DNA from: Blasia pusilla
Lineage: Eukaryota > Marchantiophyta > Marchantiopsida > Blasiales
Assembly: GCA_050084515.1 (NCBI GenBank)
Contig: CM114271.1
Coordinates: forward strand, 13,392,001-13,456,000
DNA length: 64,000 nt
Direction of reading: 5' to 3'
Part shown: one piece after another, positions 52,936-64,000 of the stretch
How positions within the stretch are numbered: position 1 is the first letter of the stretch
Layout: the number at the start of each line of letters is the position of its first letter
Made by a program: the position numbers and the translations under genes
Notes under the pieces: model-generated
Databases searched by the model: none
Told to the model about the DNA's origin: nothing
Seen by the model: only the letters and a program-made list of their open reading frames with translations

Positions 52936-55900
52936 ATGGATCAAGGATGCAACTCGCCTCAAGAGAGATGTCACCCCCTCCAATCCACCATACCCACGAC
53001 TCCACAAGATAGCCCATACCTGAATCTTCCATAACTTATTCTTCAAACTAGAAACCTTAGTAATCCACTCGCCTCCCGTCCACATTAAGAGTCACATATC
53101 ACCTAATTCGCAACTTAGAAACTCACAAACCCAAATCTAAACCCCTTCACAAATACTTGTATGCACATAGGAAAAATAAGGGATGCCGGGACTCTATGTG
53201 GGAAAGAAAGAACCAAGTGTGTAGTTACAAAAGTCTACTTTAAAGAGAAAGAGCGCTAAACAATGTTTTGGGATACTTATATGGAATTTTAAAAAAAAGG
53301 AAGTTTAAGGCATACAATGAGACACGTCTTATATCCATTTACCAAGCAATAATGATTAGAAGAGATTGAAGATAACGTGAAGTAGACGAAAGGAGAAGAA
53401 ATTTGAATGCAAATCACTCTAGTGAAACACGAAACCCTAATATGACTAAAACTCAAGTAACACAAAATTAAAACAATTTTACTTAACCATATGGATCAAG
53501 GCAAGGACTCAGGGAAAAAAATAACGAGCATCCTTAGATTATCATTTGGACATCTCACACCAATTATGTCTTCCTCATGCACCAATTTTGTCTACACAAT
53601 GTCGTATATTACAAGAAAGACAACAAATTTCGTTTTAGCACGTGATGAGAAACATCGAATCCGACCATTCTGGTCATTTGGCCGAGAATCAGGAACTAGT
53701 TTGAAAATGTGCTAAAGCAAAAACTTAAGTGTTTTTACCCCTTAAAAAATCTTGTTTTAAATCTAAATTTTTGAAATAAGGAAATCAGCAAGAAAACTCC
53801 CTTTTAAATCAACCCTTTTTTTTAAAAACACAAAATCGCACTTGATACCCCAAATTTTCCTTCACAATGATATTTTTTAGAACATAAGAATTTGGAAAAA
53901 ACTCAAAAATTATAAAATTTTAGGCATCCTACAACTGATCACTTCTACGTATGAACATCTCAAAAAGTGCCTATCCAAAACAATAGAAATTGGTGAGGTA
54001 AGCACAGTTATTTAACCTAACTTTTTGTGGCGATGAAAACATTTGAATTTGGTCCTACCTCTGATCATTCTAATGCTTCATACCAAAGTACGAGTTGAAA
54101 CTAGGAATTTCTTATAATTTGGAATAATTGAAACTATTTTGCTAACCTAAGTCAAATTATATAACCATAATAGCTTATCCAATTGCAATAAACCATAATC
54201 AATCAATAAACTCTGAACCACAATTGCTATTTGGATTTCACATCCAAATATCAACACCATAGTTGATAAATACATGGTACCAAATAAACAAGGTAGATCA
54301 TATTGTCTGGACATTTTAGGATCGTTCAATACAAAATTCCATTGGGAATGCGAAAATATGCCCAAAAGCATATGGTAAGCGGTGACATGGCTTGAAGCCC
54401 AAAAATCTTTAGATTGAAGCTAGAAAGAGAGCGGTCATGAAACACTTGTAAACTTTTGGGCCATGAAAAAATCTGATTGTAGATGGAAAGTGATTGGTCA
54501 TAAGATACTTCTAAACTTTCCGATCTAGAAAAACTCCGATTATAGACAAAAATTCATCGATCTTAGGACACTTAACAACTTTATTACGGTTAGTAATTGA
54601 TATTGTAGACGTAAGGTGATATATCCTAGGAAATAAAGTTTCAAATTAATAACTTAGACATAAGCGTGTTTTATAAGATAATCAAGAAATGCATAGGGCC
54701 TACTCATAAATTCTAGGAAAAATATGGACAATAATAGCCAACCAAGTGTACCACAATTCATTTGTGCCTTTAAATACTTGGCTCTATTTATCATTTACCA
54801 AGTATTGTGATTCCGTGTGGAGAATAGAAAGGATCCAATCTTCAAATTATAAAGTATCATATAGAGATTTCTACTATTTCTTTGAGTGGTTCGTCAAGGT
54901 CTAAATGTAGCTCTTATAGTTCTTTGGATCATCCAAAAAATTTACTATCCAACCAAGTTTTAATATTTTCTTATGTAGTACAAATAGATCCTCATATATA
55001 AGCTTATTTTTTACATCTCCGAAAAATCCATTTAAACTACGGGTACTTCATTTCAATAGTGGAGAGAAATTTGGAGGGAGGTGTGATCATTCGTAGGTAC
55101 CACACAGTTGTCCATCCCAAATGTCCTCTGATCGATCACTCTTGGGAGTTTGTCAAGAAAGAGTTCTAGAGGAGGGTCTCGTCTTGGCCAGAACCTCCTA
55201 CGATTGATCACTCTTGGGAGCATGGTTGCACAAAAATAGACTTGGACGGAGAAATCTCAATATATCCAAGGACATGGATTGCAAGAGGTGGGACCCACAC
55301 TTATAGCTTATGATGGAAGGTAGGGCAAGGGCAAGTGGGATAATAAGGGGAGAGGGAGTGGAGGTGGAGGGAGGAAGAAAGGGAAAAGTATAGAACATAA
55401 AGGCAAGTGGAGGGAATGAGAAAGAAAGGGAAGATGGGGTCCATATGGATAAGTCCTTCCACACCACGGATGTGTCCGCGAACACCAACTTTGTCCACAT
55501 GCAACCTTGCTCGGGAGTTGTATCAAGAAAGAATTTTGAAGGAGGCACACACGTCTTGGCTCGGAGCTCCTTAAAAATATCAATTTTAGGTTTAGCTTGA
55601 CTTTCCATCACTTTCGTCTTGTGCAAAGGAGAGTAAAAAATCCTACGACTGATCACTTTTGAGATCATGTGTGGCAAAAATAGGTAAAAGGGAAGCAAAT
55701 AAATGACTCAAGGATAAACGCTTTATCATAAATTTTCCGCAAGAAGCTCTGAAACCTTCTCTTTATAGGATAAGTAGTCTCCATTTGGTTTATTGCCCCA
55801 AATTTGAAACAACTAGTATGTTCTAAACTATGATCGATTCAATTGTTTCAACTTCTACAAAATCAATCAGTGAAGGAGGGAGAAATTCTAGGCACGAGAT

Positions 55901-57457
55901 CAAAGGATAAATTGAAAGTACTAATTCTAGCCAAGGTTGTCCAAAGATGCTATCGAGAAAGTAGCCTATATTTTTTAGATTGGCAATGAATTTTTTATCC
56001 CTAGTTGGCTAAGGAAAAAAATTGTATAACCTCCTCCATCTCTGCATTAGGCTTTGGTTACCAAGATATTAGATAGTTTATTGCGTAGAAACCCAACTAT
56101 ATGTGAGAACATTGTTGATGATGCCAAAAATATACACTGTTCCACAAATTTAAAAATATGGAGTCTTCAAAGATAGTGAGAAGAAAATTTAGAACACCTT
56201 CTTAGTATTGTGAAACAACAAATGATTTTGATAGTGGCAAGAGTTAATTTTGATAGTGGCAAGAGATTCCCAATCGTAGAACAATAGTTTGAGGGGAATG
56301 ATCTAGTTTTTTATGTAGATATTCCAAAAGATAGCGGGATAACTAAACTTCATTGAGAGAAATCAAAGAAGATTTTGAAACGACGAATAAACTCTTGAGT
56401 GATTTCATATATTTCTAAAAGTCAATGTTGTTGGAAGATGTGTCTCTCTGACAAAAAGTAAAATAGTTAAGGTAAGACTTCTAAAGAGTTGCATCTCCTG
56501 GTCAGTGGAAGGAAAATCTCTCTTTGCTTACATGATGAGTAGTCTAGCTATATGGAGATGTAGTTTTAAGACATTATTTTCTTGTGAAAGTAACTGAATT
56601 CAGCATATCAAACCACTTCATTGTTTGATATGTTTATGATAAATATAAATCCTTGGATTAATCTTGATACCACAAAGCACCATGATATTCTTTATTACTC
56701 GTATTGGAATGGTGTTCTACATTCTTTTAAAGACATCTCGAATAGCTTCCTAACAACGATTTCTTTCATTTTTCAAAAAAATATACAAAGAAAAGGTATA
56801 AATATCACACACTAATGGTATTCTAGTGTATTCCTCTTTTGTGAGATTATGGAGGAAAGAGTTCACTTTTGTCAAAATTTCAAAGAGGAATTGTATGTCA
56901 ATATGTTCAACATGTATTAAGTTCAAGCCGTTGCGGAATAAGGCAAAATCACATTTTGAAAGAGATATGTTTTGGCCCTTCTTACTCAACGCTTTCAATC
57001 ATAATATCAAAGTACATTAAAGAATGGAATTTTCCTATCATGGATCATTTTTGACCTACAACATGGAGGGACAAATAGTCGTTGGAAATAAACCTTAAAA
57101 ATCCTATGTGAACATAAATTTTTCAGAATACATGAGTTGATGTCATCAAGTGATTGGTCATAAGACACATTTATGAAGAAGAGTCCTACAATCAACCACT
57201 CTAAGTAATGAGCTTAAAGAATTAAAACTAAATATGATCGGTCGTATGATACTTTTTTTAGGATAGTGCTACAACCACCAATTTTCAGTTATAATAGTGA
57301 TGTGAACAAAGTTGGGAAGAAGAGCCCTACGACCAATCACTCTAAGTTATGAGCTAGAGATCAAAAGTGATCAATTTTACTGCACTTTATTTGAAGATCA
57401 AAACTATTTGATGGTCCAAAAAAATCAGAATTTGATTATTGTAGAGATAATTACGCA
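52936..57457. other. AT-rich region without recognised genes
   Basis: Only dispersed low-complexity repeats are visible, such as GATTGGTCATAAGA(C/T)AC-type segments at about 54490, 57155 and 57235, and a repeated CCTACGA(C/T)(C/T)AATCACTCTAAGT block at 57187 and 57327. Confidence 0.5.
55215..55480 (+). repeat. Dispersed repeat, second copy
   Basis: Direct-orientation match to 50225-50490 (see there). The two copies are about 5 kb apart. Confidence 0.75.
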
Positions 57458-58215
57458 TTGGCAATAACTACATACCAAATTAACAAGTTAAAGAGAGGGA
57501 AAGACTTGCTAATCATCATAAGAAATATTTCACTTTACCAAAAAAAAGATGTTGGAGTGGTTCTCGATGCGGGATGGCCATGGTTTGGAAGAAAACATAA
57601 TTGCCTCATTTCATCCCCATGTCAAAAAATATGGACAAGTATTTCATATCCATTTATATGGTGGGTTGCCTTCTATTCAAAAAAAGGTTATTGTCTAGGA
57701 TTTTATTGAATCACCCCAACATTCATAATGATACAAATTTTCCCGTGACAGTCCTACACAATATTATCAAAGAAAGGGAAGACAATCTTCCTCTCATCCT
57801 CTAATTACAGCTTGAAAATACTACACAAGAAAATTAAAATTAAAATTTACTTGCTTGTCTTAATATGTTAGTGGATAAAGAAGTATTCCGTAAAGTGAAA
57901 GTTCGGTTTCTCATGGTTGGACATACTCATGATCAGATTGAGCACATGTTCAATTGCTTCTCTTGACATCTTTGGCACAAGAATGCCTATTGTTTGAATT
58001 CATTAGAGAAGATCAATGAATGTTCTTATTTCCCTATACCTCTTATCACTTTTGTGAAAGATTGTCCAGCTTCTCCAATCAAAGACCTACAAGACTTAAC
58101 TTTCGAAAGGTAATTTTGAATCAAAAAAGGTTGAAGATGGTGCAACATTGATATGGGGGAAGCAACTTTTCTATAGTGTAATCTTGGGAAGAAGGCCTTC
58201 CTTTTTTTTATCACA
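57458..58215 (+). pseudogene. DUF7869-like transposon-associated protein, fossil
   Basis: The plus strand in broken frames reads LQLENTTQEN, NMLVDKEVFRKVKVRFLMVG and GHTHDQIEHMFNCFS (about 57808-57965). The VGHTHDxIDxMFSxFS motif is the hallmark of the DUF7869 family found in transposon-like proteins of many eukaryotes. Upstream frames (WPWFGRKHNCLISS) may be part of the same gene. Several stops and frame changes. Function of the family is unknown; I rate the family call as likely, the borders as uncertain. Confidence 0.65.
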
Positions 58216-58538
58216 GGAACAATGTGGCCATCAAGACAAATTCCTTTGAAAGGTTTGAAGGAGGGGAAAGATAAATAGGATTTCTCAAAGTATTATGGAG
58301 AAAATTTAGAGAAATATACACAAAAATTGAAGTTGGGAAGGTCTATTATGATGATCTTTAAAAAGAAGGGTGGGGAAAGTTTTTTTCAGCATGAGCAAGA
58401 GATCTTGAGTGATTATCTGCAACTAAGTGGTAAATGGTAAATAGATCAAGCATGTGGGACCCAAAGGGTCAAAAGGCTGAAAAACATATTACAAGTCATT
58501 CATTCACCGACCCAGAAAAGGATCCTAAAGACCTTCTC

Positions 58539-59131
58539 CTAGCTACTGCCTAGAGCACTTGAGCGATGAATAATGACGTCCCTAATATAACAACCTAAAT
58601 CATAAGGCACTAGCTGTAGTAAACAATAGAAATTCTCCACATCTATTTTATGAGCTAGTCTAATCTCTTCATACCTTGGACATGTAACAAACACATGCTC
58701 TTCATCCTCAATATTTTCTCCGTCATATAACCTACAAATCCGTTCACTTCTATCAATATTAAAACATCGTCCTTCCTCAATTCCTAGCCTATGAGACCCA
58801 ATTCTATGTCGTGCGATAACATGACGTAAGGACGTGGAGATCCCCGCAAGTAGGTATCCTTGTTCAAAATATACAAGCATAGGATTAACATGAAGTTGAT
58901 AAACTCCATTTTTTTGCCCGGGTTGCTCCAAATAATGGTGAGAAATTTCTTCTGTAGATGCTTGCGGAGTGCCATCGGTTTCAAGTCCCAATCGCGTTCC
59001 GCCACATTCCACTTTGAAAACCAAGTCACCACATCCGCCATCCACCCTATAGTACGTATGGCTCGCAAAGCTTGATGAGGCAGGCAAGAAACATCAAGAG
59101 ATCTCACCCTTACGATATAAATGATGGTCAA
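58539..59131 (-). pseudogene. LINE-type (non-LTR retrotransposon) C-terminal remnant
   Basis: A 182-residue minus-strand frame (58539-59087) with RHRIGSHRLGIEEGRCFNID, ERICRLYDGENIEDEEHVFV and TCPRYEEIRL. This is the typical C-terminal segment after the RT of LINE-like elements, including the Cys-x-x-(Cys)-His-Cys motif, here with Tyr for the second Cys. No RT core is found upstream (59132-60000), so only the 3' end was inserted or kept. Confidence 0.72.
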
Positions 59132-59250
59132 GTAAAGAGTTTCAGCCTCTAGAGGAAGACAACCTATTTCTTGAGCCTAAGAACTTGGTGGGAATCTTGG
59201 GAATGGCACCCAAATTCCATTATGTCCATTAGAGTATCCTGATCCACAAC

Positions 59251-59553
59251 ATGGCAAGCCCAACAATGTTGGATGATGAGATATTGGAAAGAGTTGTGGG
59301 ACCTTTTCAGTTGATAAACACTATAGTAATACTGGTCCTTAAAGAAAAAAAGTTGACCATTTGGTCTAAGGAAGAATCTGTGATGATTGTAGTGGTAGAT
59401 ATAGAGGATCTTGTAGGGAGAGTATTTTGGTTGGTGAAAGTAGATAAGCTTTTTTTCCAAGGTGAATGGAGTCCTAAAGAATATTTCCATAGCATCGTTC
59501 AATGTGAGAAGGAATCCAATGATAAGTTCTTATTTTCTAGAATTCATGAGTAG
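59251..59553 (+). CDS. Unidentified ORF
   Basis: 101-codon frame beginning MASPTMLDDEILERVVGPFQ and containing VVVDIEDLVGRVFWLVKVDK. The VGRVFW segment faintly recalls BAH-type domains, but I cannot support that. It overlaps minus-strand frames of similar length. Probably a fragment. Confidence 0.25.
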   Translation: MASPTMLDDEILERVVGPFQLINTIVILVLKEKKLTIWSKEESVMIVVVDIEDLVGRVFWLVKVDKLFFQGEWSPKEYFHSIVQCEKESNDKFLFSRIHE

Positions 59554-60149
59554 ATCTTCTAGGAAGGAAAAAAGGGATAAGTTGGATGTAAGAGAGATAA
59601 ATGTTTTTGTGTATAATTTTCTCCCAAATGCAAACAACACCATGAAAAGAAATCGTGGACTTGATTAGAGCATATTTAGAGACATGGAAAGCACTAACTA
59701 GCTATATAAAATTTTGTAATCCAAGAGAAAGAATAAAAGTGTTCATATTTTTTCCTACAAATGATCAAATTTGGATTTAAGGTGGGTGGGTTTAAGCATT
59801 GTTAGGTATTTTGTCATACAATGGATCAATTCTATACGATGATTGTATATCTTTTCTCCTATGACCAATCACAAATTTTGTCCTTTGATCGATTCGATTT
59901 GTTGCATGCATTTTGTCCTTCAACTGATCAGTTTATCACATGAGGAGCAAAAACAAGTACAATTGCAAGAGATAAGACACTATAAATACAAGAGATATGA
60001 CAAGTTGGAAAATTTTCATATTCATTTTATGAGTAGAATATTCACAAATCCAACCTAACATTATGTCCATATCACGTTCTTCTTCTTTGTCAAGTGTTTT
60101 TATACTGGAATGATAAGTTCCTATGCAATTTTTTGGTAGAGATTAGACG

Positions 60150-60870
60150 CAAAGTCTAGTAGGTCATAGATGACCTGCTAGGGAGTAGGGTAACCTACGA
60201 TAATAGGTTTTTATTTTGTGTAGATCCATTTAGAGGTCATATAAGGAGTTTACTATTCCAAGTAAGTTCCCCAATTATGTGAGCTTTGACTTTCTATTTA
60301 CGGAAGGTGGCTCTTGACTACTATTGTAGGTTTAGGGTCAATTGGTGACTTTGTTCACAAGTCACTAAGGGGAGGGAGGACTTTGAGGAAGATTTTGGTG
60401 CAGAAGTCACCAAAGGGAAAGACTTTGAGGAAGTCTTGGAAGAGGACCAAAGGGAGGACTTTGGGAAAGACTTTGAGGAGGACCGATGGGAGGACTTAGG
60501 GAGAGGGCGTATATCTCAAGGAGAGTGAGTTTGGAGAGCTGATTCTTTCCTTGTTAAACCTCTTTAGAATGAGGCGGCAGAGCTATGGTGCTCCCTGGCT
60601 TGTGAGTAACCCCATCCTCTCACCATGAGAGTGGGTTGGTTTGACAAGAGAGAAAGAGTGAGTGTGAATGCAAACCATAGAGCTCTTTGTATGTTGTGTG
60701 AGATTTTTATCTATTTTACTAGGAGAGAATGAGTGAGGTCCATAATACGACGATTCTGAAGAGAGAGTTATTGGTGTATTAGATGGTTTGCAAAATTGCA
60801 AGTTAGGGACCGTATTCATGGCTCAAGAGCTTGTGAGGGTGTTTTCAAGAGCACCATATTGCTGGTCATA
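60150..60870 (+). repeat. A-type terminal repeat related to copy A's 3' end, first copy
   Basis: It shares with 40799-41340 and 63205-63990 the ordered blocks TTTACTATT, GGTTTAGGGTCAA-like, ATGAGGCGGC, AGCTATGGT, CTCTCACCATGAGAG and, further on, GGGACCGT and GCTCAAGAG. It contains a local expansion of GGGAGGACTTTGGGAAAGAC-like units (about 60370-60500). It is a decayed terminal repeat without an attached coding region. Confidence 0.65.
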
Positions 60871-63203
60871 GTTTGTATGGGAGAAATGAGCATGGAAGTG
60901 CTACCGATTTTTGGATGAATCTAGGGATGCGGGATAATCAATACCCTCGCCAGTAAGAGATTGAAGTTCCAAGTTGAAATTTCCGAGCACCTCAGATCGT
61001 GGTCCAAAGGGTTATGTTCGCTATCTTCTAAAAAACATTTTCTTTCAATATGATCAATTGAGTCATCTGACCCTTCCCGTCATTGATTTCCACGTACCGA
61101 TCAATTGTGCGTTGGTCACCCAACAATGCTAGGTGATTTTTTTATTGATGGGTTTGAGTTCTCATTATTACACTATGATGCTTAGAGATTAATAACCACT
61201 CGATGTGGATGAAGTACCGTGCCTTGACTTTATAGCCGCAACGCGCCACAAATTTCCGTACGCGCGTAGTGCTAATTAAGGCCACATTGCATCATCTCGA
61301 TCATGAAGCCATATCACGTCGTCAAGTGCTATGTCATTAAAATTGTAGTCGTACCATGCTGCCATAGTCGCACTACATCATTGAAGAGAATTAAATTGCC
61401 TCAGTATCAAGGAGGACGACTAATCAACATTGAAGGAGTTTGATCTTATGTAATGCCCACTATTTTGAAAATTTTATAGTTAGAAAAATTTTGTACAGAG
61501 ATGAGTTGAAGTCTTCATGAATGAAGATTGAAGAAAAAAGATTTTTGAAGATTATATATAAGTAAAGGAAGGAAGTTCTTTGTCAAGATTTTGAGCATGG
61601 AAGTAATTGAAGAGTTAACGTATTGAAGAGAAGCTCCATTGAGAAGACAAGGAGATTGGAAGATCAAGGACTTGACGTGGAGGAGTAGAAAATTTTGAAG
61701 TGTATGTTGAGCAAGAACTGACAAGCAGAAGAAATCACGAAGGCAATTTGGTTTTCATAATGAAGACCTATCAAGGCAAAATTGTTAACGAAGATTGTGA
61801 AAGAAAGGAAGACTAAGGAAAAGCCAGTGATTCATAACGGAAGAAAGAAGAAATTAAACGAAGACGAAGAATTCAAACTTCAAGAAGAAGAAGATAACGA
61901 AAAGAAGTTAGGAAGTCTCAGCTATTGTCTTTGTAAATATGAGCAAGGAGGTTTGGAAGAAGACAAAGAAAGAAAGTCTTTGTAACAAAGAACCCGTGTA
62001 GTCTTTGCGAAGACTGGAACATCTTGGTGGAGTAGAGAAGACTAAAATATCTTTGTGAAGAAGAGAAGATTGTCAGCAGTTCCAAGAGGCACACCGTTAG
62101 AGTAGTTAGGTTGGGAAGAGTTATGACGTTTCAGGAGAATTAGGAAAGGCACGACAGTTACTTTCAGTTGATTTCTTGGGATCATATGTAAAACACACTA
62201 AATCATAGATTAGGAAGTTAGGGAGATCTAAAAAGATCTTTAGAGAGAAAGAAGCGCTTCACATCTCAAGAATATCTTGAGCTTGAACAAGTATTTAAAG
62301 GTCCCTCATGTCTTTGATGGAAAAAATGCCTTCCCTTTCTTTATTTTGATGTGCGAATGTATGCATAATCTTATTGGGTCTGCAGAGAGAAGAAAGGTTT
62401 GGTCTTGAATTCGATAGAGAAAGAATAAAAAATCACACAGATGTATGAAATTTGTTATACAGAAAAGTAACCCGCGCGGACACATTGAATTTTGATAGTA
62501 AAATGAGCCATTGATTAACTATGTTCTCCTTGAGGTTCTTTGTTGTTTAATCGAGACTCAAATCATGAAATCATGAGATCCACTCAAGAAGATACTCTAA
62601 GGGAAACAAAAAGATTTGGTATTGAGTGAAGTTGTTCTTGTTCTTTGTTTGATGCAAGGCCGAGGAAGTTCTTGAATTCCTCCCATTCATGAAAAACCTA
62701 CCTCTCTTTTCAGGAAATTGTGATCTTCTTGGGGAAAAGACTATGTACTATTTGATCAAAAGATTGCAATTTCCATTCTCTTATATATTACATCCTTTGA
62801 CCAAGTTGGGATCAAGTTATAGTTGCCAAGGAGCGACATCAACGTTGTTTTAGGTTATCCATCTTACAGACTAGATTGTCTTGGACTATTGAGGGATTTT
62901 GGGTGTTAGATGTTTGTTGAAGAGTTTGGTTTGAGGGGATGTTGTGAGCATCATTGATGTATAAGAGTAGGGGGCATAGACTTGTATGGGATATTCATAG
63001 TGAGAATTATTCCCTATGCTGACTAGGGGATAGGTCAACATAGATTATTGTTGCACCACACTACTTGTTGTTGTGTCATGCAAATCCCATAGTGAGGGAG
63101 TGTAGGTTTGAGTGATATAAGCTTATAGTTTCAAGTGGCTAAGAGTTTAGTCATAAGGGTAATAGTGACTATGTGAGAGATGCACAAGTTTCACCACAAC
63201 GTC
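60871..63203. other. Region without recognised genes
   Basis: 61.5-62.1 kb is purine-rich (GAAGA repeats) and gives a Lys/Glu-rich frame (61782-61985) that I treat as compositional. No motif is visible elsewhere. Confidence 0.5.

Positions 63204-64000
<797 letters not shown>

Noticed and set aside
55198-55698. 166-residue minus-strand frame with Pro/Ser/Phe-rich stretches
   Set aside because: It is the complement of a purine-rich dispersed repeat also found near 50.3 kb; composition explains the open frame.
61782-61985. Lys/Glu-rich 67-residue frame
   Set aside because: It sits in a GAAGA-rich stretch with no conserved motif.

Overview
The window is nuclear DNA of a eukaryote, very probably from the green-plant (streptophyte) lineage. 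It holds one intact host gene with introns: MAK16 (nine exons, 303 codons). Its N-terminus ([11 protein letters not shown]) and acidic tail motif ([11 protein letters not shown]) look plant-like. Nearly everything else is transposable-element sequence: Ty3/Gypsy, a Ty3 chromovirus, Ty1/Copia, a LINE tail, a DUF7869-like fossil and a DDE-like insertion. I cannot name the species; a seed-free plant or charophyte would fit, but this is inference.

Layout. About 0.8-41.4 kb is a nest of insertions that can be ordered by target-site duplications (TSDs) and by host sequence resuming after each insert. Copy A (plus strand, badly decayed) is the outer element. Copy B (4993-17621, plus) sits in copy A's integrase gene. 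A Copia element (18341-40433, plus) sits in copy A's C-terminal PHD-finger region. The Copia 5' LTR was hit by a solo chromovirus LTR (18454-19476, TSD TAACT) and by copy C (19641-35208, minus, TSD AGCCG). Copy C was hit by a complete chromovirus (24807-32191, minus, TSD CAACT). Copy B carries its own 3.2-kb insertion (8754-11946) with transposase-like reading frames. From 41.45 to 44.7 kb I see only one unidentified ORF. MAK16 occupies 44.74-47.76 kb. The region 48-64 kb is AT-rich and holds a short satellite-like tandem array, dispersed repeats, a DUF7869-like fossil, a LINE C-terminal fossil, two copies of a terminal repeat related to copy A's 3' end, and a 66-unit GA microsatellite.

The most unusual system is the family formed by copies A, B and C. 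These Ty3-type elements encode gag with two zinc knuckles, protease, a cytosine-C5 DNA methyltransferase domain of DNMT3-like motif order, reverse transcriptase, RNase H, DDE integrase and a C-terminal PHD finger. In copy C, subtracting the chromovirus puts protease, methyltransferase and RT in one reading frame, so the methyltransferase was part of the pol polyprotein. The terminal repeats are also unusual: copies B and C read A1 - genes - PPT - B1 - A2 - B2 rather than having two identical LTRs. That is the split-direct-repeat layout known from PAT/Ngaro-type tyrosine-recombinase elements, here in an element with a DDE integrase. Methyltransferases captured by retrotransposons have been reported before in algae and dinoflagellates. 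The combination with a PHD finger and split repeats is what I would look at first. All copies in the window are dead (nonsense codons, frameshifts, deletions).
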